Below, in pieces: positions 1 to 12,209 of a stretch of 64,000 nucleotides of DNA (its first letter is position 1; each line of letters starts with the position of its first letter). Source of the DNA: Periconia sp. R9002 (Eukaryota > Ascomycota > Dothideomycetes > Pleosporales > Periconiaceae); the NCBI GenBank assembly GCA_023627715.1, contig JAMAHW010000012.1, positions 186,001 through 250,000 on the forward strand, read 5' to 3'. A program made the position numbers and the translations under genes. The notes beneath the pieces were generated by a model. That model worked only from the letters and a program-made list of their open reading frames with translations. It had not been told where the DNA came from and did not search any database.

Positions 1-1571
1 GGTGTAGGCGAGGGCGCGTCAGCGGCGGAGGCGGGCATCCACTGGACAGACGACGGGTTGGCGCAGCAATGTGCCGTGGCCGGCTCGATGAATGAACGTA
101 TGGGGTGAGGGGGGGAGGGAGGGGAAATGTGGCGGATTTGAGCGAGTGTCGCGACTGCGGGGGAGAAGGGAGAGGTAGGTGGTGGAGGAGGATAAATGAC
201 GGAGTCGGATGGATTTGTTGTTGTTGGGTTTGGGTGGAGTGGAGAGCTAGCTAGCTACCTATCTAGTGCGGGCTGGCATGACCTGACTTCACCTCGCTAT
301 CCTGTCCTTGCCGGCCACAACAACAAATAATAAGCCCGGCTCTTACCAGTTGACCAGTATCCCTGTTCTATTTTATGCATGTGCATGGCGGGAGATAGGC
401 GAACACGAAAAGATTGTCTTCGTATTTCTGCGGTGTTTGTTTTTTCTCAGCTGTGTTACTGAACTTGTTCCCCTTCCGTTCCCGCAGTATGCGGAAGAGG
501 ACGACATGTTGCACGAGCAAGATACGCAGTACAGCATTAGACCAGTAGATGGATACGCGCGTGCGTGCATGCATGCATATGTAAATGGGTAAAAGTATAT
601 TCACTGTTACATAATGTATGTGTGTATGTACATGTACGTGTAAAAAGCATGTGCGATTAACCTCTAAACCTTAGAACTACCCAAGCCAATCAACAACATA
701 CATAGTGTTGACTTCACTCGTCTTACCACTCCATCTACCCAATACTCTCTAGAAAAAGGAAGAAGATTCTATCCAGCAACACTTGCATACACTCACAACT
801 TGCTTCCATTACAAGCATTAACTTGCATGTATATGAAGCAAGCAAGTAAGAAAGCATGTTTGTTTACCCACACAACATCCACCGCACCAACCCGTTTCGG
901 GTCTAGCTTCACATACACAGACGGACGCTAAGCTCTAGATGCATCACAGTATCCATCCAAATATTGAAACAACAATCCGGTTTTCTACACTTCTTTATAT
1001 GAACTTGTGCATGAATTTCACGTGTTGTTATAAGAATCGATGAATAGAAATATCTCATCTCGGCGCAATTCACGGCATGTACACACATGTGCATGAACAG
1101 ATGTACTCGACCATTGAAGTCGGCACGTGTTTATCCCTTCTCGAGATCCCGATCTCCCACGCAACGCACGGACCGTTCCAGTCACGCCCAGCCACCACTC
1201 CCTCCTCCCGTAACTCTATCGCCTCGGGTCCATCATTGCATGCATATGTGCGAGCTATGGATGCTTCCCAGAATACCGACACCATGTTCTCGTCCCATCC
1301 ACGGTACTGGCAATCCAACAAAGCTACTTCCAACCTCCTCCCTTCCCGCTCCAACAAAATACAGGTTGAGAGGCATTAAATATTACATATACTTCCATCC
1401 ATCTAGTCTAAATATGTTGGGGTATATAATGGCGCAAGCGTGAGCGAATGCGATTGATCTCAATGATGCCATCTCTGCTACACTGTTATGCGCAACTCCC
1501 TTTTGTCGTCCTACACCTCCATCAACGGGTGTCGAAGGTTTTGAATCCCCCAACACAACACCGCCGCCGCT
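1..1571. other. Left-edge stretch without a supported gene
   Basis: No open frame here has coding character. Around 545-585 there is a run of alternating TGCATGCA/TATG-type bases. A minus-strand ATG at 36-38 opens a short alanine-rich frame that runs off the left edge; it could be the first codons of a neighbouring gene, but 12 codons are too few to call. The stretch just right of 1500 is the 3' flank of the sterol isomerase gene. Confidence 0.5.
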
Positions 1572-2513
1572 CTACTGCTTCTTCTTCGCCGCGCCATTAG
1601 CTTGACCATTCGCAACACCACCCTTCTTTAGCAGCCTTTCGGCCTTGTTCAACCCCTCAAATGCCCTCCACGTCGCCGCGACTCCGGTGCCGACTAGGAA
1701 CAGCGGAATCACAATCCAAAATGCGTTCATCAACACAAAGTAGCACCAAAAGTAGTAGGGTTCGGGGCGCGAGTAGGACCGGTTGAGTAGGTAGTGGTCG
1801 AACATGCTAGTCGCGTAGTAAAGAACGTCACCGTAGAACTGGCCAAGCGAGACAATAATCTGGAAGGGGTAGCGCAGCGGGTGGTCGGTCGCGATGAAGC
1901 CGGCAGTGATGAATGACATGGGGCCCCAGAAAACCTGCAAATGCCCAGATTAGTTTGGTGATATGCGATGCGATGCGATGCGCACGGCGACTCACGGCGG
2001 TGATGGTCTCCATGCACAGAACGAAGGCATCTTGAGTAAGGTAGCGCGAGTCGGACAACGAGTATTCCTTCCACAGCTGGCCGAAAAGATCTTGCTGGCC
2101 GCCCATCCATCTGAAGTTGACTGCGAAGTAGCCCTCAAAAAAGAGGTGAATGAAACCGCCTGGTTACCACGAGGTCAGTCAGTTGATCGTCACCCCGCAA
2201 ACAAGAAAACCGGGTTGACAGCGCTTCACATACACAAGACGAACCACAAGATGGTGGTCAGGTCAGACAGTGGCAGGTTAGGGCGCACCCGCTTCACGAT
2301 GAGGTACGTGATGGCGAAGATGACCGTACAGCCAGCAGCAAACAGGGAGCACAGCTCGAGCGTGTTCCACTTGTTGGCGACATAGCCTACGATGGTGGCG
2401 TCGAGGGGGTAGTAAGGATGCAACGGTAGGGCGTCAGTGACGCCTGTCTCGGGTGCTATGGCAGGCGATGCGGGCGCGAGCACATTTTGTATCTTCTCAA
2501 GGAGCGACGCCAT
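1572..2513 (-). CDS. Emopamil-binding protein (EBP)-type sterol delta8-delta7 isomerase
   Basis: The exons are 2513-2234, 2159-1996 and 1934-1572, with clean GTATGT and GTGAGT donors, giving 268 aa. The spliced protein has the EXPERA/EBP layout of several membrane segments. Segment 2 holds GFIHLFFEGYF around residues 95-105, whose His and Glu match the catalytic His/Glu of human EBP. The WKEYSLSDSRYL and ETITA motifs of the family follow, and the tail is lysine-rich (AKKKQ), as expected for an ER membrane protein. Family members move the sterol B-ring double bond from C8 to C7, the step done by the unrelated ERG2 in yeast. An upstream in-frame ATG at 2660 would add a hydrophobic stretch. I prefer the MASLLEK start because alignable family sequence begins there. 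The gene is divergent from the alpha-galactosidase. Confidence 0.88.
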
Positions 2514-3497
2514 GTTTGCGGGGGTGGAAACACGGGGAAAGGAAACACGACGTGGCCACGCGGGGGAGGCGTAGGAAGGTAAGACAAGGAGCGTGCGTGA
2601 GAAAAGGAGCGAAAAGGGAACGACAGCACCGATGATGTTGTTTGTTCGTAAGAGGAGCACTTGGGAGGAAAAAAAGGGAGAATGATGGACGCGGCTGACT
2701 CGGCCGGCCGGCGGATGATTCGCGCTAGAGCTGCCCGATTGGCTGATGGAAATGCGCTATCACGTGACTAGTAGACCCTTGGCCTTTCCCCTCTCCTCTA
2801 CTACATACATACTCCACCACCAATCCATGATTCACCGTTCTTGGTCACATATGTACCAATTCGCCTCTTCTCTTCCTCGCGCCGGATGCACACACACACG
2901 CTGATGCCGTTCGATCTCGTCGGCTGTACTCTTCCGCCATGGCAGACAACAGACACATGGCGCCTCTCGGGGTCACGGCAGAAGTGAGACGAGACGAACT
3001 GAAGGCGCCGTCTGGGGTTGGTCATCACAAGACCTTGTCAGCCCGCTCGTCCCCACCGCTACCCTACCGTTACCCCAGACTTTCCCTTCTTCTCCCTCGC
3101 CAGTCGAGTACATACTTAGTCCATTCGCTCCCTCCGCAATTGATGATCCGACGTCTTTGACAATCGCTTTGTTATTTGCTTATCGATACTCTATCCGCCC
3201 TGACAACGCGCTTTGTGTACATACTTCGCTGTTCGCTTGTTTATACCGCTGTCCGCTTGCTCGTTTGTTCCCTGCGTTCCCGTTCTGTGCCTGGTACCTG
3301 AGTGTATGACCTCATTCCCACTTGGCTGCAAGTACCAAGTGTGTAACGCTGCAAACGCGACTCCATAGCCAGGTACATAAACCCCCTTGGTCTTCTGCTT
3401 GCCTGCCCTTCCACCACATCGACCAGCTCAACTCTGACACAACTCAAAGGAGCTGCACTATTCTTAATATATACATATTCTTCAATTACCCCTCACA
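2514..3497. promoter_or_regulatory. Shared divergent promoter of the sterol isomerase and alpha-galactosidase genes
   Basis: This 984-bp stretch separates the two start codons. It holds an E-box within ATCACGTGAC at 2759-2768, a GC-rich palindromic run (GGCCGGCCGGC) near 2702-2712, and pyrimidine-rich tracts ahead of the galactosidase start. A TATA-like AATATATACATA lies around 3466-3477, too close to the ATG to be the main TATA unless the leader is very short. CACGTG-type boxes are bound by basic helix-loop-helix factors, including SREBP in fungi, so sterol control of the minus-strand gene is possible but only inferred. Confidence 0.45.
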
Positions 3498-4990
3498 ATG
3501 GTAGCGTTCGACGGTGCGCTCTCGCGTGCCGGTACCTTCCTCTTCTGGGGTCACCTGATCTCGTCCGCCTCGGCTCTCGTGCTCGACAATGGCGTCGGAC
3601 GCCTCCCCGCACTCGGTGTACGTGTCAGCCCCAATTGATTTTGTTGTATCACATTGCTAACGTCGTTTCCCAGTGGAACTCGTGGAACCGCTTCGGTTGC
3701 GACATCTCCGAGTCTCAGTTCCTCATAGCCGCCGAGAAGTTTGTCGAGCTCGGCTTGAAAGATGCCGGCTACGAGTACGTCAACATCGATGACTGCTGGC
3801 AAGTCAAGGACCATCGTGACAATGCCACTGGCCGTCTGATTCCCGACCCCGTGCGCTTTCCCGATGGCATCGTTGGCACCGCCAACAAGATTCACGACAT
3901 GGGCCTCAAGATTGGCATCTACAGCAGCGCCGGTGACTTGGTAAGATTATGAAAGGACAGCAAGTCTCGAGCCCATCTCGACTAACAAAATCAGACTTGC
4001 CAAGGCTATCAAGCTTCCATTCGCCACGAGGAGACGGATGCTGCAACTTGGGCAGAGTGGGGAATCGACTACCTCAAGTACGACAACTGCTACATCCCGG
4101 GAGAGATGCTTGACAGCTGCAACTACTGCGTTCCCGAATGGACTGAGCTTGTTAATGGCACTTGTGTCAACAAGGACGGTCTCTGTCCTTCCGACTACAA
4201 CTACGAACAGTCCAACACCGCTAAACGCTTCCGAGCCATGCGCGACGCCCTTGCCAAGCAGAACCGCACCATTCTCTACTCTCTCTGCGAGTGGGGAACC
4301 GCCCACGTACAGGCATGGGGAAACCAAACCGGTTCATCGTGGCGCATGTCCAATGATATCGACCCGTCCTGGACCCGCATTCTCGACATTTGGAACCAGA
4401 ACTCTTTCCAGCTCAACTACGTCGACTTCTGGGGCCACCCAGACGCCGATATGCTTGAAGTCGGTAATGGCATCACCCTTCCTCAGAGCCGTTCGCACTT
4501 TGCCTTCTGGGCCGCCATGAAGAGCCCGCTCCTCATCGGCTGCGACCTCAACAAAGCCACCCCAGAGGAAGTTGAAGTCATGAAGAACAAGTACCTCCTC
4601 GCCTTCAACCAGGACCCTGTGGTCGGTGGACCGGCGACTCCTTACAAGTGGGGAACCAACCCAGACTGGACATTCAACTCTTCATTCCCCGCAGAGTACT
4701 GGAGCGGCGCGTCCAGCAACGGTACCTTGGTGCTCGTCTTCAACCCATTCAACGAGACGCGCACTAAGTCGACCAGCTTCTCCGAGATCCCTGAACTAGG
4801 CGGTGGCGCATTCCAAGTCACTGAAGTCTGGTCGGGCAAGGACCTTGGCTGTGTGCAAGAGAAGCTAGAGGCCGACATTATAGGCTACGACACCGCCGCC
4901 TGGTTGGTGGGCAACCGGTGTGCGTACGAAGGTTTGGCCCCTGCGGCACAGAAGCCTGCCATGCTTCAAGAGCGCGCATGGACAGCATAG
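3498..4990 (+). CDS. Secreted alpha-galactosidase, GH27
   Basis: The exons are 3498-3617, 3674-3940 and 3995-4990, giving 460 aa. An N-terminal hydrophobic stretch looks like a secretion signal, and is followed by [22 protein letters not shown], the GH27 entry motif, which is completed across intron 1. YLKYDNCY carries the nucleophile Asp at about residue 159, and SWRMSNDID carries the acid/base Asp at about residue 250. The C-terminal beta-sandwich includes [12 protein letters not shown]. Family enzymes release terminal alpha-1,6-galactose from galactomannan and raffinose-type sugars outside the cell. Length and motifs are normal for fungal AglB/MelA-like enzymes. The start is the only ATG that gives a signal peptide in frame with exon 2. 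The exact subfamily cannot be told by eye. Confidence 0.93.
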
Positions 4991-5712
4991 ATTTCCTACA
5001 TTCACGATTTGTTGTTGCATAGAGTTTTTTCGGGGCGCTGGTTGCATTGCCACTTGCATTGATTAGACTTTTTTGTCCATTGCATACATACCCCGTGTAT
5101 TAACTTTGCATCTGGGAGAGGTAGAGCGTTTGCATGACTTGTTTCCTTTTCTATGACCTCATGTCTCGTTTTCTGTGTATGTATCAAACTGGATCATTAT
5201 TATTCCAGCCTGCGCCGTGTTGTTACGAAGGGACGAATGTCACAATCGATACAAAGAAATAAACATGTTTGTAAGAACTGAGTTTGTATTTCCGCTTTCT
5301 GTGACAAGTCGTGACGTTATACAATAGGCCCAACGCCAGTCACTACATTATTATTAGTTACCACGCAACCATCCTTAACAAAATCAAGCAGGGCAACTCA
5401 ATAACGTTCATGTGGGTTTAGATAGCATTAAACACCTTATTGGTACAGTTTACAACCTACATACGCTGCTTAAGCCTAGTTTCAGAAAATATTTGGAGGT
5501 AAGAGTAAAAAAAAGTAATTGAAGAAAAAGGACTGCATAAAAAAGCAAATTTAGATACTTAAGCATTTCCGCACGCAGTGCCTACCCAGACCAGAAAAAA
5601 ATGATTTTCAAGTGGTTAAAAATGTACACATGTACATACATACATATATAAGGTTGTAGGTGGCACCTAAAGCCCCCCTTTCCCTCAGTACTCACAACCC
5701 ACATTTCTACAT
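4991..5712. other. Intergenic, no gene seen
   Basis: 3' flank of the alpha-galactosidase, then an A/T-richer stretch with A-runs and a TACATACATACATATATA microsatellite around 5634-5651, just upstream of the next gene. No coding frame is supported. Confidence 0.6.
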
Positions 5713-6800
5713 ATGTACTCACCGATAATGTCTCCTCCCCAGACCAAAGTAATCGAAGAAGTGCGACACCTCTTCAGAAACATTTTCAACAACAATAACA
5801 ACGAGAGAAGCAACAAACCAATCTTAATATCCTTCGACGTCGCACACGGGAATGCGAAGACGGGGTTTAATGCCATAGGCGCATCGTTCCTCGATACCAA
5901 AGATTTGAAAAGATGGAGGACATTGACGATGATGGAGGAGCAGGATCCTTCTCTGTTCCGGACGTGCACGTGTACGTGGAAAACCCCTCCCTTTTTGTGA
6001 ATTTTTGCTGACGAATTCGATGTATAGATAACTTTGCATACGGCAATCTAGGCGTGCGCCGCAAGCAAAAAAAGGCCTTATTCAACGGCACCGTTCAGAA
6101 ATGTCCTAGAAGCGACAGAATCGCGGTCCTGACGCGCATCTTCTCGCACCCGCTCAAACAGACGCAAGACAAGAATGGCGACGACGAAGTACTACACTCT
6201 TTCCCACCTTTCCATCACCCCGCCTCGCAGGAGTTCCCCAACAACGCAAACCATCAACAAGAAAAAGAAGTAAAAGAACACAAACGCCCCATAATCCTCC
6301 TATCCCACTCCCTCAAAACCGACATCCAGTCCCTCTCCAAAGCATCCTTCTCCATCGAAACCGTCGCCCCCGTCCTCGCGACCCTCGACACCCAAACCAT
6401 CGCGCGACAACTTTTTTACAGCAGCGATCCTTCGAGGAACATCTCCCTCCACGACCTCTGCACTCACTTAGGTTTTCAACCGGTGAGACTACATGATTGT
6501 GGGAACGATGCGGGGTATACTCTTATCGCGCTGCTGTGTTTGGCGGGTGTGATTTTAGGGGGTGGAAAGAAAGGAGAGGGTGGGGATGCGGAGGAGGCGG
6601 AGGAGGATGGGGAGATATGTTGTGTGTTGGAGCGGATGGTGGAGATTGGGCTTGGTGGAGCTAAGACTGCGAGGCAGAAGTGGAAGAGTGAGAGGAGGAG
6701 GAGGGAGGGGGGAGGAGGGGATGATTGGGTGGAATTTCTTGATGGGGGAGGGTTTGAGGGGGGTTTGGATTTAGGGGGTGGGGATGGTAGTAGTGTGTGA
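5713..6800 (+). CDS. Gfd2/YDR514C-like DEDDh-type 3'-5' exonuclease domain protein
   Basis: The exons are 5713-5971 and 6028-6800, with a 56-bp intron, giving 343 aa. The splice restores an unbroken frame through TCTYNFAYGNLG. The fold is suggested by three motifs of the RNase H-like DEDDh family: ILISFDVAHG (Asp about residue 42), SHSLKTDIQSL (Asp about 185) and RLHDCGNDAGYTL (His about 242, Asp about 247). The last is the hallmark HN.GNDA-type motif of the yeast Gfd2/YDR514C group. The Glu normally two residues after the first Asp is Ala here, so catalysis may be lost. The tail is low-complexity, rich in Glu, Arg and Gly, and lies in very G-rich DNA. An Asn run follows the N-terminus. Substrate and role are unknown. 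Confidence 0.72.
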
Positions 6801-7120
6801 ATGGAGGGATTGGGGTGGGGATTTGTAGGGTGGTGTGGTATGGATTGGTGATCTGGGCATGAGGCGGTATTCGAGGTGGTGGATTATGATGAAAGATGGT
6901 GAATTTATAGTTGGGACTCATGTGTTCAGTGCTGCTAGGTGTTGCAGGAGAAGGAGAGGTGCGATTGAGTTTAGGTGTAGGCTAGTCGAGAGAGCTTGTG
7001 TACCTCGGCTGCACCCCACACTATCTACCCCGACTTTAACCTTGGTACATACCTATGTAACCAACCCCACTCCCAAATCCCCAGGACCTTTCGTCTTCAA
7101 CCACACTTCTCAAATACACA
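6801..7120. other. Short intergenic promoter stretch
   Basis: G-rich continuation of the upstream gene's low-complexity end changes to a C/T/A-rich stretch from about 7010, which is the likely leader of the amidase gene. No gene seen. Confidence 0.55.
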
Positions 7121-8920
7121 ATGCCAACAAACGTGTCTGCGAGCAATGAACCCCTTGAAAAATGGCAGGTCCTCTCCGCACAGAAGAAAGAAGAGCAGAA
7201 TAACCGCATTCCCACCAACTACCGAATACCTCCACCCCCTCCCAACACCACCAACTATTTTCCCCAAATCAGCAACACGATTCTGTCCAAGCAGGAACTG
7301 CACATCACCGAGGACTATGACGCTACAGCCCTTGCAGCAGCGATTCGCGAGCGAAAACTCAAAGTCGTAGACGCAACTCAAGCATTCTGCAAGCGCGCAG
7401 CCATCGCGCACCAATTCACAAACTGCCTTACTGAGATTCTCTTTGAGGAAGCACTGGACCGCGCACGCTTTTTAGACGCGCATCTAGAGTCTGGAAAACC
7501 CCCCTTGGGACCTCTTCACGGCGTTCCGGTTTCGCTCAAGGATACGTTTAAAATCAAAGGATACGATGCGTCAATCGGTCTCGCAGCGCTTTGTTTCCGG
7601 CCCGCGGAGGAGAACTCCGTTCTCGTAGATTTGCTCCTCAAAGCAGGTGCGGTGCTTTATTGTAAGACGAATGTCCCGCAGACGCTGGGGGCGCTCGACT
7701 CGCACAACAACATCTTCGGACGCACGCTCAATCCACGGAATACTGCGCTTACGGCTGGTGGATCGTCGGGCGGCGAGGGCGCGCTTCTGGCTATGCGTGG
7801 GAGCGTTTTAGGTGTCGGGACAGATGTAGGTGGGTCGATTAGAATCCCTGCTATGTGCCATGGACTGTATGGTGTCAAACCTAGTTGTGGACGCATCCCA
7901 TATGCTGGACAGGAGGAGGGGCAGAAACCAGCTGCTAGTAAACTCGGTATCCAAGCTACTGCAGGACCCTTCGCACACTCGATGCGGGATATCGATTTCT
8001 TCTTTTCCGCTATCGCAGAGCAGAAACCCTGGGGGCACGATCCAGACGTTACACCCTCCCCCTGGACCTCGCTCTCCCCCACAAGACCAGAAAGCAAGAC
8101 CCTCACCATCGGCGTGGTCAGAAGAGACGGTATAACCACACCCCACCCGCCTATCTTAACGCTTCTCAATGACGTCACAACCAAACTCTCTTCCCACTCC
8201 CCCAAAATCACCATCGTCGAAGTGAACATCGCGCCCCTCCTCTCCCAAACCCAACCCCTCGTCAACGCTCTCCTCTCTCTCGACGGCACAAACCACTCCT
8301 TCGACCTCTTAGAATCCTTTAATGAACCCTTGTCCCCCTGGCTCCAACCGCGCCTACGCCGCAAGCCACCTGCGAGTCTCGACAAGGCGCGAGAGCTACA
8401 CGCTCGTAGGACAAAACTCCAAAGAGAATTCCTGCGTGTTTGGAAGATGGGGAATGGCGGTGGGGAAATCGATGCGTTGATCTGTCCGGTGGCGCCGCAT
8501 CCGGTTCCGGGGGTTGATACGTGGAATACGGTTAATTATACGGCGGCGTTCAATTTGCTGGACCTTCCTGCGGGTGTGGTACCTGTGAGAACGTTTACGA
8601 ACGACGATTTGAAGGGAGAAGTTGAGGGGGAGGAGTCGATTGGGAGTTGGGATAAATATAACAGGTCGCTTTGTAAGTCATGTCTCCTTTCCCTCTATCA
8701 ATTGATCACTGCAGACAGGAATGGTTGCTGACGTGAGTGAGGGAATAAAGGGACAAATTTCAACCGCGAAATGTATCTTGATTCACCACTATGCATCCAA
8801 GTTGTCGCTCCGAGGTCAAGGGAAGAGAAGCTTGTACGAGTTATGGCTGTTGTTGACGAGGCGTTGCATCCCAAGTTGGTACGAGGTGAGAGAGGTGGAG
8901 GTGTGGGGGCGAAGTTGTAG
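7121..8920 (+). CDS. Amidase-signature family hydrolase (general/acetamidase type)
   Basis: The exons are 7121-8672 and 8751-8920, giving 573 aa. The intron uses GTAAGT, a GCTGAC branch site and an AAAG acceptor. A nearer CTGCAG is passed over because it leads into stops, whereas the chosen acceptor restores NRSLW followed by SPLCIQVVAPR, the conserved amidase end. The catalytic triad is visible: Lys140 in GVPVSLKDTF, the cis-Ser in TAGGSSGGEGALL (215/216) and the nucleophile Ser239 in GTDVGGSIRIPA. The enzyme should hydrolyse small amides; fungal relatives include AmdS and GmdA. There is no signal peptide, so it is probably cytosolic. The N-terminal 60 residues are Pro/Asn-rich. Substrate cannot be read from sequence. 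Confidence 0.9.
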
Positions 8921-9325
8921 GGTGGTTTGGCTGGTGACATTTATTGTACGAGGTGACTGTAGCATCGTTGACACAAATTTTGTTATTCTCCCGCATGGTG
9001 AGTGAAGTTCAAGTAAAGTTTAGGCGGTGGGGCAGGTACAACCTGTATACCGCATGTTACAAAAGTGGCTAGCGCCTCGACGCGCTGCATAGATTCCTAC
9101 TTACCACCTCACGTTTGTCTTCCCCTCTCCTCTTTCAACACACGATTCTTCCTCCTCTCCTTCAACTTAAGATTCTTGCTTCTCTCTTTCAGGTCAAGAT
9201 TCTTGCCACTCATTTTCGAGGAACGAATTCCATCTTTTGTATCTCGTTTCATCCACTCACTTGACAAGATCCTCGACCGACATATTCTGTCCGGGACGAG
9301 AGTTCCCTGGGCGCACGAGCGGACT
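8921..9325. other. Intergenic and probable leader of the next gene
   Basis: The stretch from about 9110 to 9250 has repeated C/T-rich words (TTCTTCCTCTCCTTCAAC and variants), the pattern of a fungal promoter or leader. The reading frame open from 9065 runs through it but does not start at an ATG, so I treat it as untranslated. Confidence 0.5.
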
Positions 9326-10528
9326 ATGTCGAGCTGGTGGAACACGGGAGGCGTGCGCATCAAAAACGAATATGATGATGTGCGTGTGAAGATGGAGGAC
9401 GAGCCAGGATGGGATGGTGGCGTCTATGATGTTCCGGAGGCTGAGAATGAGGAGGGCAGCGGTCAAGAGAATGAGGATGATGAAGACACTGTAACGGAAG
9501 CCGGAGATCCAGAGCAAGAGTCACGCAAGCCGGACGGAGCAATTTCCGCAAATGACGTCTCGTCCGCGATCACTATCCTCAGGGAAGAGGGTAGAACTGC
9601 AGATGCGGCAGATCTCGAATGTAAGTCGTCGGTGAGAGTTTACTAACCCGTGCAATGATGCTAACCTACGTCTTTAGTTGCGTTCGAAACGGTTCAACGG
9701 TTCGTGGACAAATTTACCGCTGGAACGTTGCGGGACACGCCCGAAGAAACGATCAAGCAAGAAGAGAGGGTCTCCAAGCCTTACTCATGCGCGGTCCCTC
9801 AGAGACATGCACGACTTGTGGTGCGCCACCCCCGGACAAACCCATCAGCTCGCTCCGCTCCTTACGCCAAATCACGGCCATTCACCCAAGGTGGCGGTCA
9901 GGGTTCCTCCGGTGCTAAAGCACAACCAGCTCGGTCCACTCATAACACCACGTCAAAACCAGCCAGTTCAGGCGGCGGTTCAAACTCTGCGACTTGGTAT
10001 ATACCTCCAACTCTGATATCCTATCACCTGCCACTCCCGAAGGCCGTTCAGATCATGCGTGAGGTCAAAAAATACATCCACGGCTCGTTCAATTATCTCT
10101 CCACAGCCGAAGACTGGATTCATATCGATGGCTACGGCAAATGGCTCCGACTAGTGCCGTCCACATCGTCTATAACAAGTCCTGACTCCTGTGTCGAACT
10201 TGTCAAGACTGATGCAAAGAAAATCACCAATCCAGTCAAAACTCCTGTCTTTCAAACCAGCGCCGGAGTAACTGTCGAGATTATACTCCACCTCAAAGCT
10301 CGCGAGCGCCTCAAGATGTTCCACGTGGACTGCACCTCCCCCAACTGCAACTCCCCCAATAATAGCGATCACACGCGCATCCTCATGATATCAATCACGG
10401 AGTTGAAACAACTGATGCAGTCCCTGGAGATCAAGATGGATGATTGGAGTCATAATGGCCGACTTGGTTCGAAGCTGAAGCCACATGCAGTCGCCCGCCT
10501 CGAAGCCGTCTGCCGAGCATTGCTCTAA
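9326..10528 (+). CDS. Unrecognised protein with acidic N-terminus
   Basis: The exons are 9326-9620 and 9678-10528, with a 57-bp intron (GTAAGT donor, GCTAAC branch, TTTAG acceptor), giving 381 aa. I start at MSSWWNTGG because upstream sequence is pyrimidine-rich leader without an ATG. Residues about 10-80 are strongly acidic (VPEAENEEGSGQENEDDEDT), followed by a Ser/Gly-rich linker and a globular C-terminal half from about residue 190 (TWYIPPTLISYHLPLPKA). Two Cys pairs lie near CTSPNCNSPNNSDHTR. No family is recognised. The acidic start, flexible linker and absence of signal or membrane segments would fit a nuclear protein, but that is only an impression. Confidence 0.7.
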
Positions 10529-12209
10529 AGCTGCATAATAACACTGGCTTGGCTTTCATTCTCCAAATCATTCGAAACCGAGATGGTCCTCGAGTGTCAC
10601 CGAGAGGACCAATCCAACTTTGTACATTAGACCAGAAACATCTTCATGGATACCAATTATTAGAAGAAATGCGGAGGAGAGCCACTATTCCCGAAATGTA
10701 GATGGTGATTGAACTGACTTGCTATTTGACGATACCAAATAGCAGGCTTATACAAAGAAAACGAGCTCTGTCAATGGAATATTATACATACCGAGTGTGC
10801 CTGAGCTTGCAAAATGATTACACCCCCATGCCTCTATCCCACCTAAGACTCAAACACTAGATAGGCAATGCACATACTACCCACCGCCCCCAACGCTAAA
10901 CCGTTTATATCTCTCCCCCCAAATCACCCATCTCCTCCCGTATGCACATATGCACATATGCACCTGCATAAACAAGCCCCTCTTCTCTCTCCCCTGCACT
11001 GACGCACACAAATACCAAATAACACACATACGAACCAGTCATCCATCATCCTCTTCCTACCTAGTTTCCCTTTTTCCTCCTCGTCGGAACGTCTATCAAT
11101 ACCAAATACTATGTACAAACAAGCGAGCAAGAAAGGAAGATAGGACAAAAAGGTATTTGTATTAGATAGGGTGGGAGAGACGACGTTGGCAAGGTTTGTG
11201 TGTGGATAGATGGTTTGGGGCAGCTATGGGTTTAGAATGGGCGGAGGTTTGTTGTTTGTTGTGGTTTTCTGGGAGTGTTACAGCTCGGCAGTGATACAGC
11301 CCACAAGAAACATTGGGACGACGCCTATATGAACATATGTAGATATGTATTGAGACGTGAAGAAGTGCGAAGTTTAGGTGCCTGTACATGTGTTCAGAGC
11401 AGATTCGGACATTTCCGACATCTTTGGAAATAAAATAATGAATCGTCGCGGAGTAATTTTACACTGGGTATCGACACGGGCAGTGGGGGAAACACTTCCG
11501 ATATCTTTTTTAAAATTTCCGGGTATATGTAGGGGGCCAGCTCTGGATTGTGATCAACGTATGCTTACTTAAATAATTGACATTGAAGGTATGTAGAGTG
11601 AGTTTGATGGCTCAAAACTACGTGATTGTTCGCATTCTCCTTTACGTGTGCAGTTATTTCCCTTCACGCATATCTCGATGAAGATTGCTTTTGTGCATGG
11701 TTTGATGTATTGGTATCGTATTTTTCAATTGTAATGAGGCGGTGATAGCTTTGAAACATTCTCATTTACCCATATGGAAGCCTCGACCGAGGTCTTTGTG
11801 ATTTCATTTGTCTACCAATACCGCAAGTAATATTCTTTCTCCGCGACGACGTGATTCTATATACTTCCATTCAGTCTACATATGTAGCTACATTATGGGG
11901 TTTGGCTGGGCGCTACAGTATTTTAAAATAGTAAGTGTGATCAGTAGCCTTTTCCCAACCCAGCCAACCCCTGTAATGTACCTTCCATTGCCCACATCAC
12001 GTGCGAAGTCGGTCAACCCAGGAGGAAGGCACACAGGGGAAGTTGCTACCACAACCCGCAGATGACCTCTCAACCATCACACATCTTTACGTCTACAGAC
12101 TTACGCTCATCATTCTCATTCACGAATATACTCACACCAATCGTTACCCACCATCGTCTAGATACACACAGATTACTACCACCAACAATCGCTTCCTAAT
12201 CATCCAACC
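10529..12209. other. 1.7-kb intergenic stretch
   Basis: No supported gene. A small tandem run of ATATGCAC units lies near 10940-10962. The last 150 bp before 12210 are C/A/T-rich and look like the leader of the zinc-finger gene. Confidence 0.55.

Noticed and set aside
7657..8385. 242-codon frame antisense to the amidase
   Set aside because: A shadow of the GC-rich amidase coding strand.
9065..9325. N-terminal extension of the acidic protein
   Set aside because: The frame starts without an ATG and the DNA is repetitive pyrimidine-rich leader; MSSWW at 9326 is the better start.
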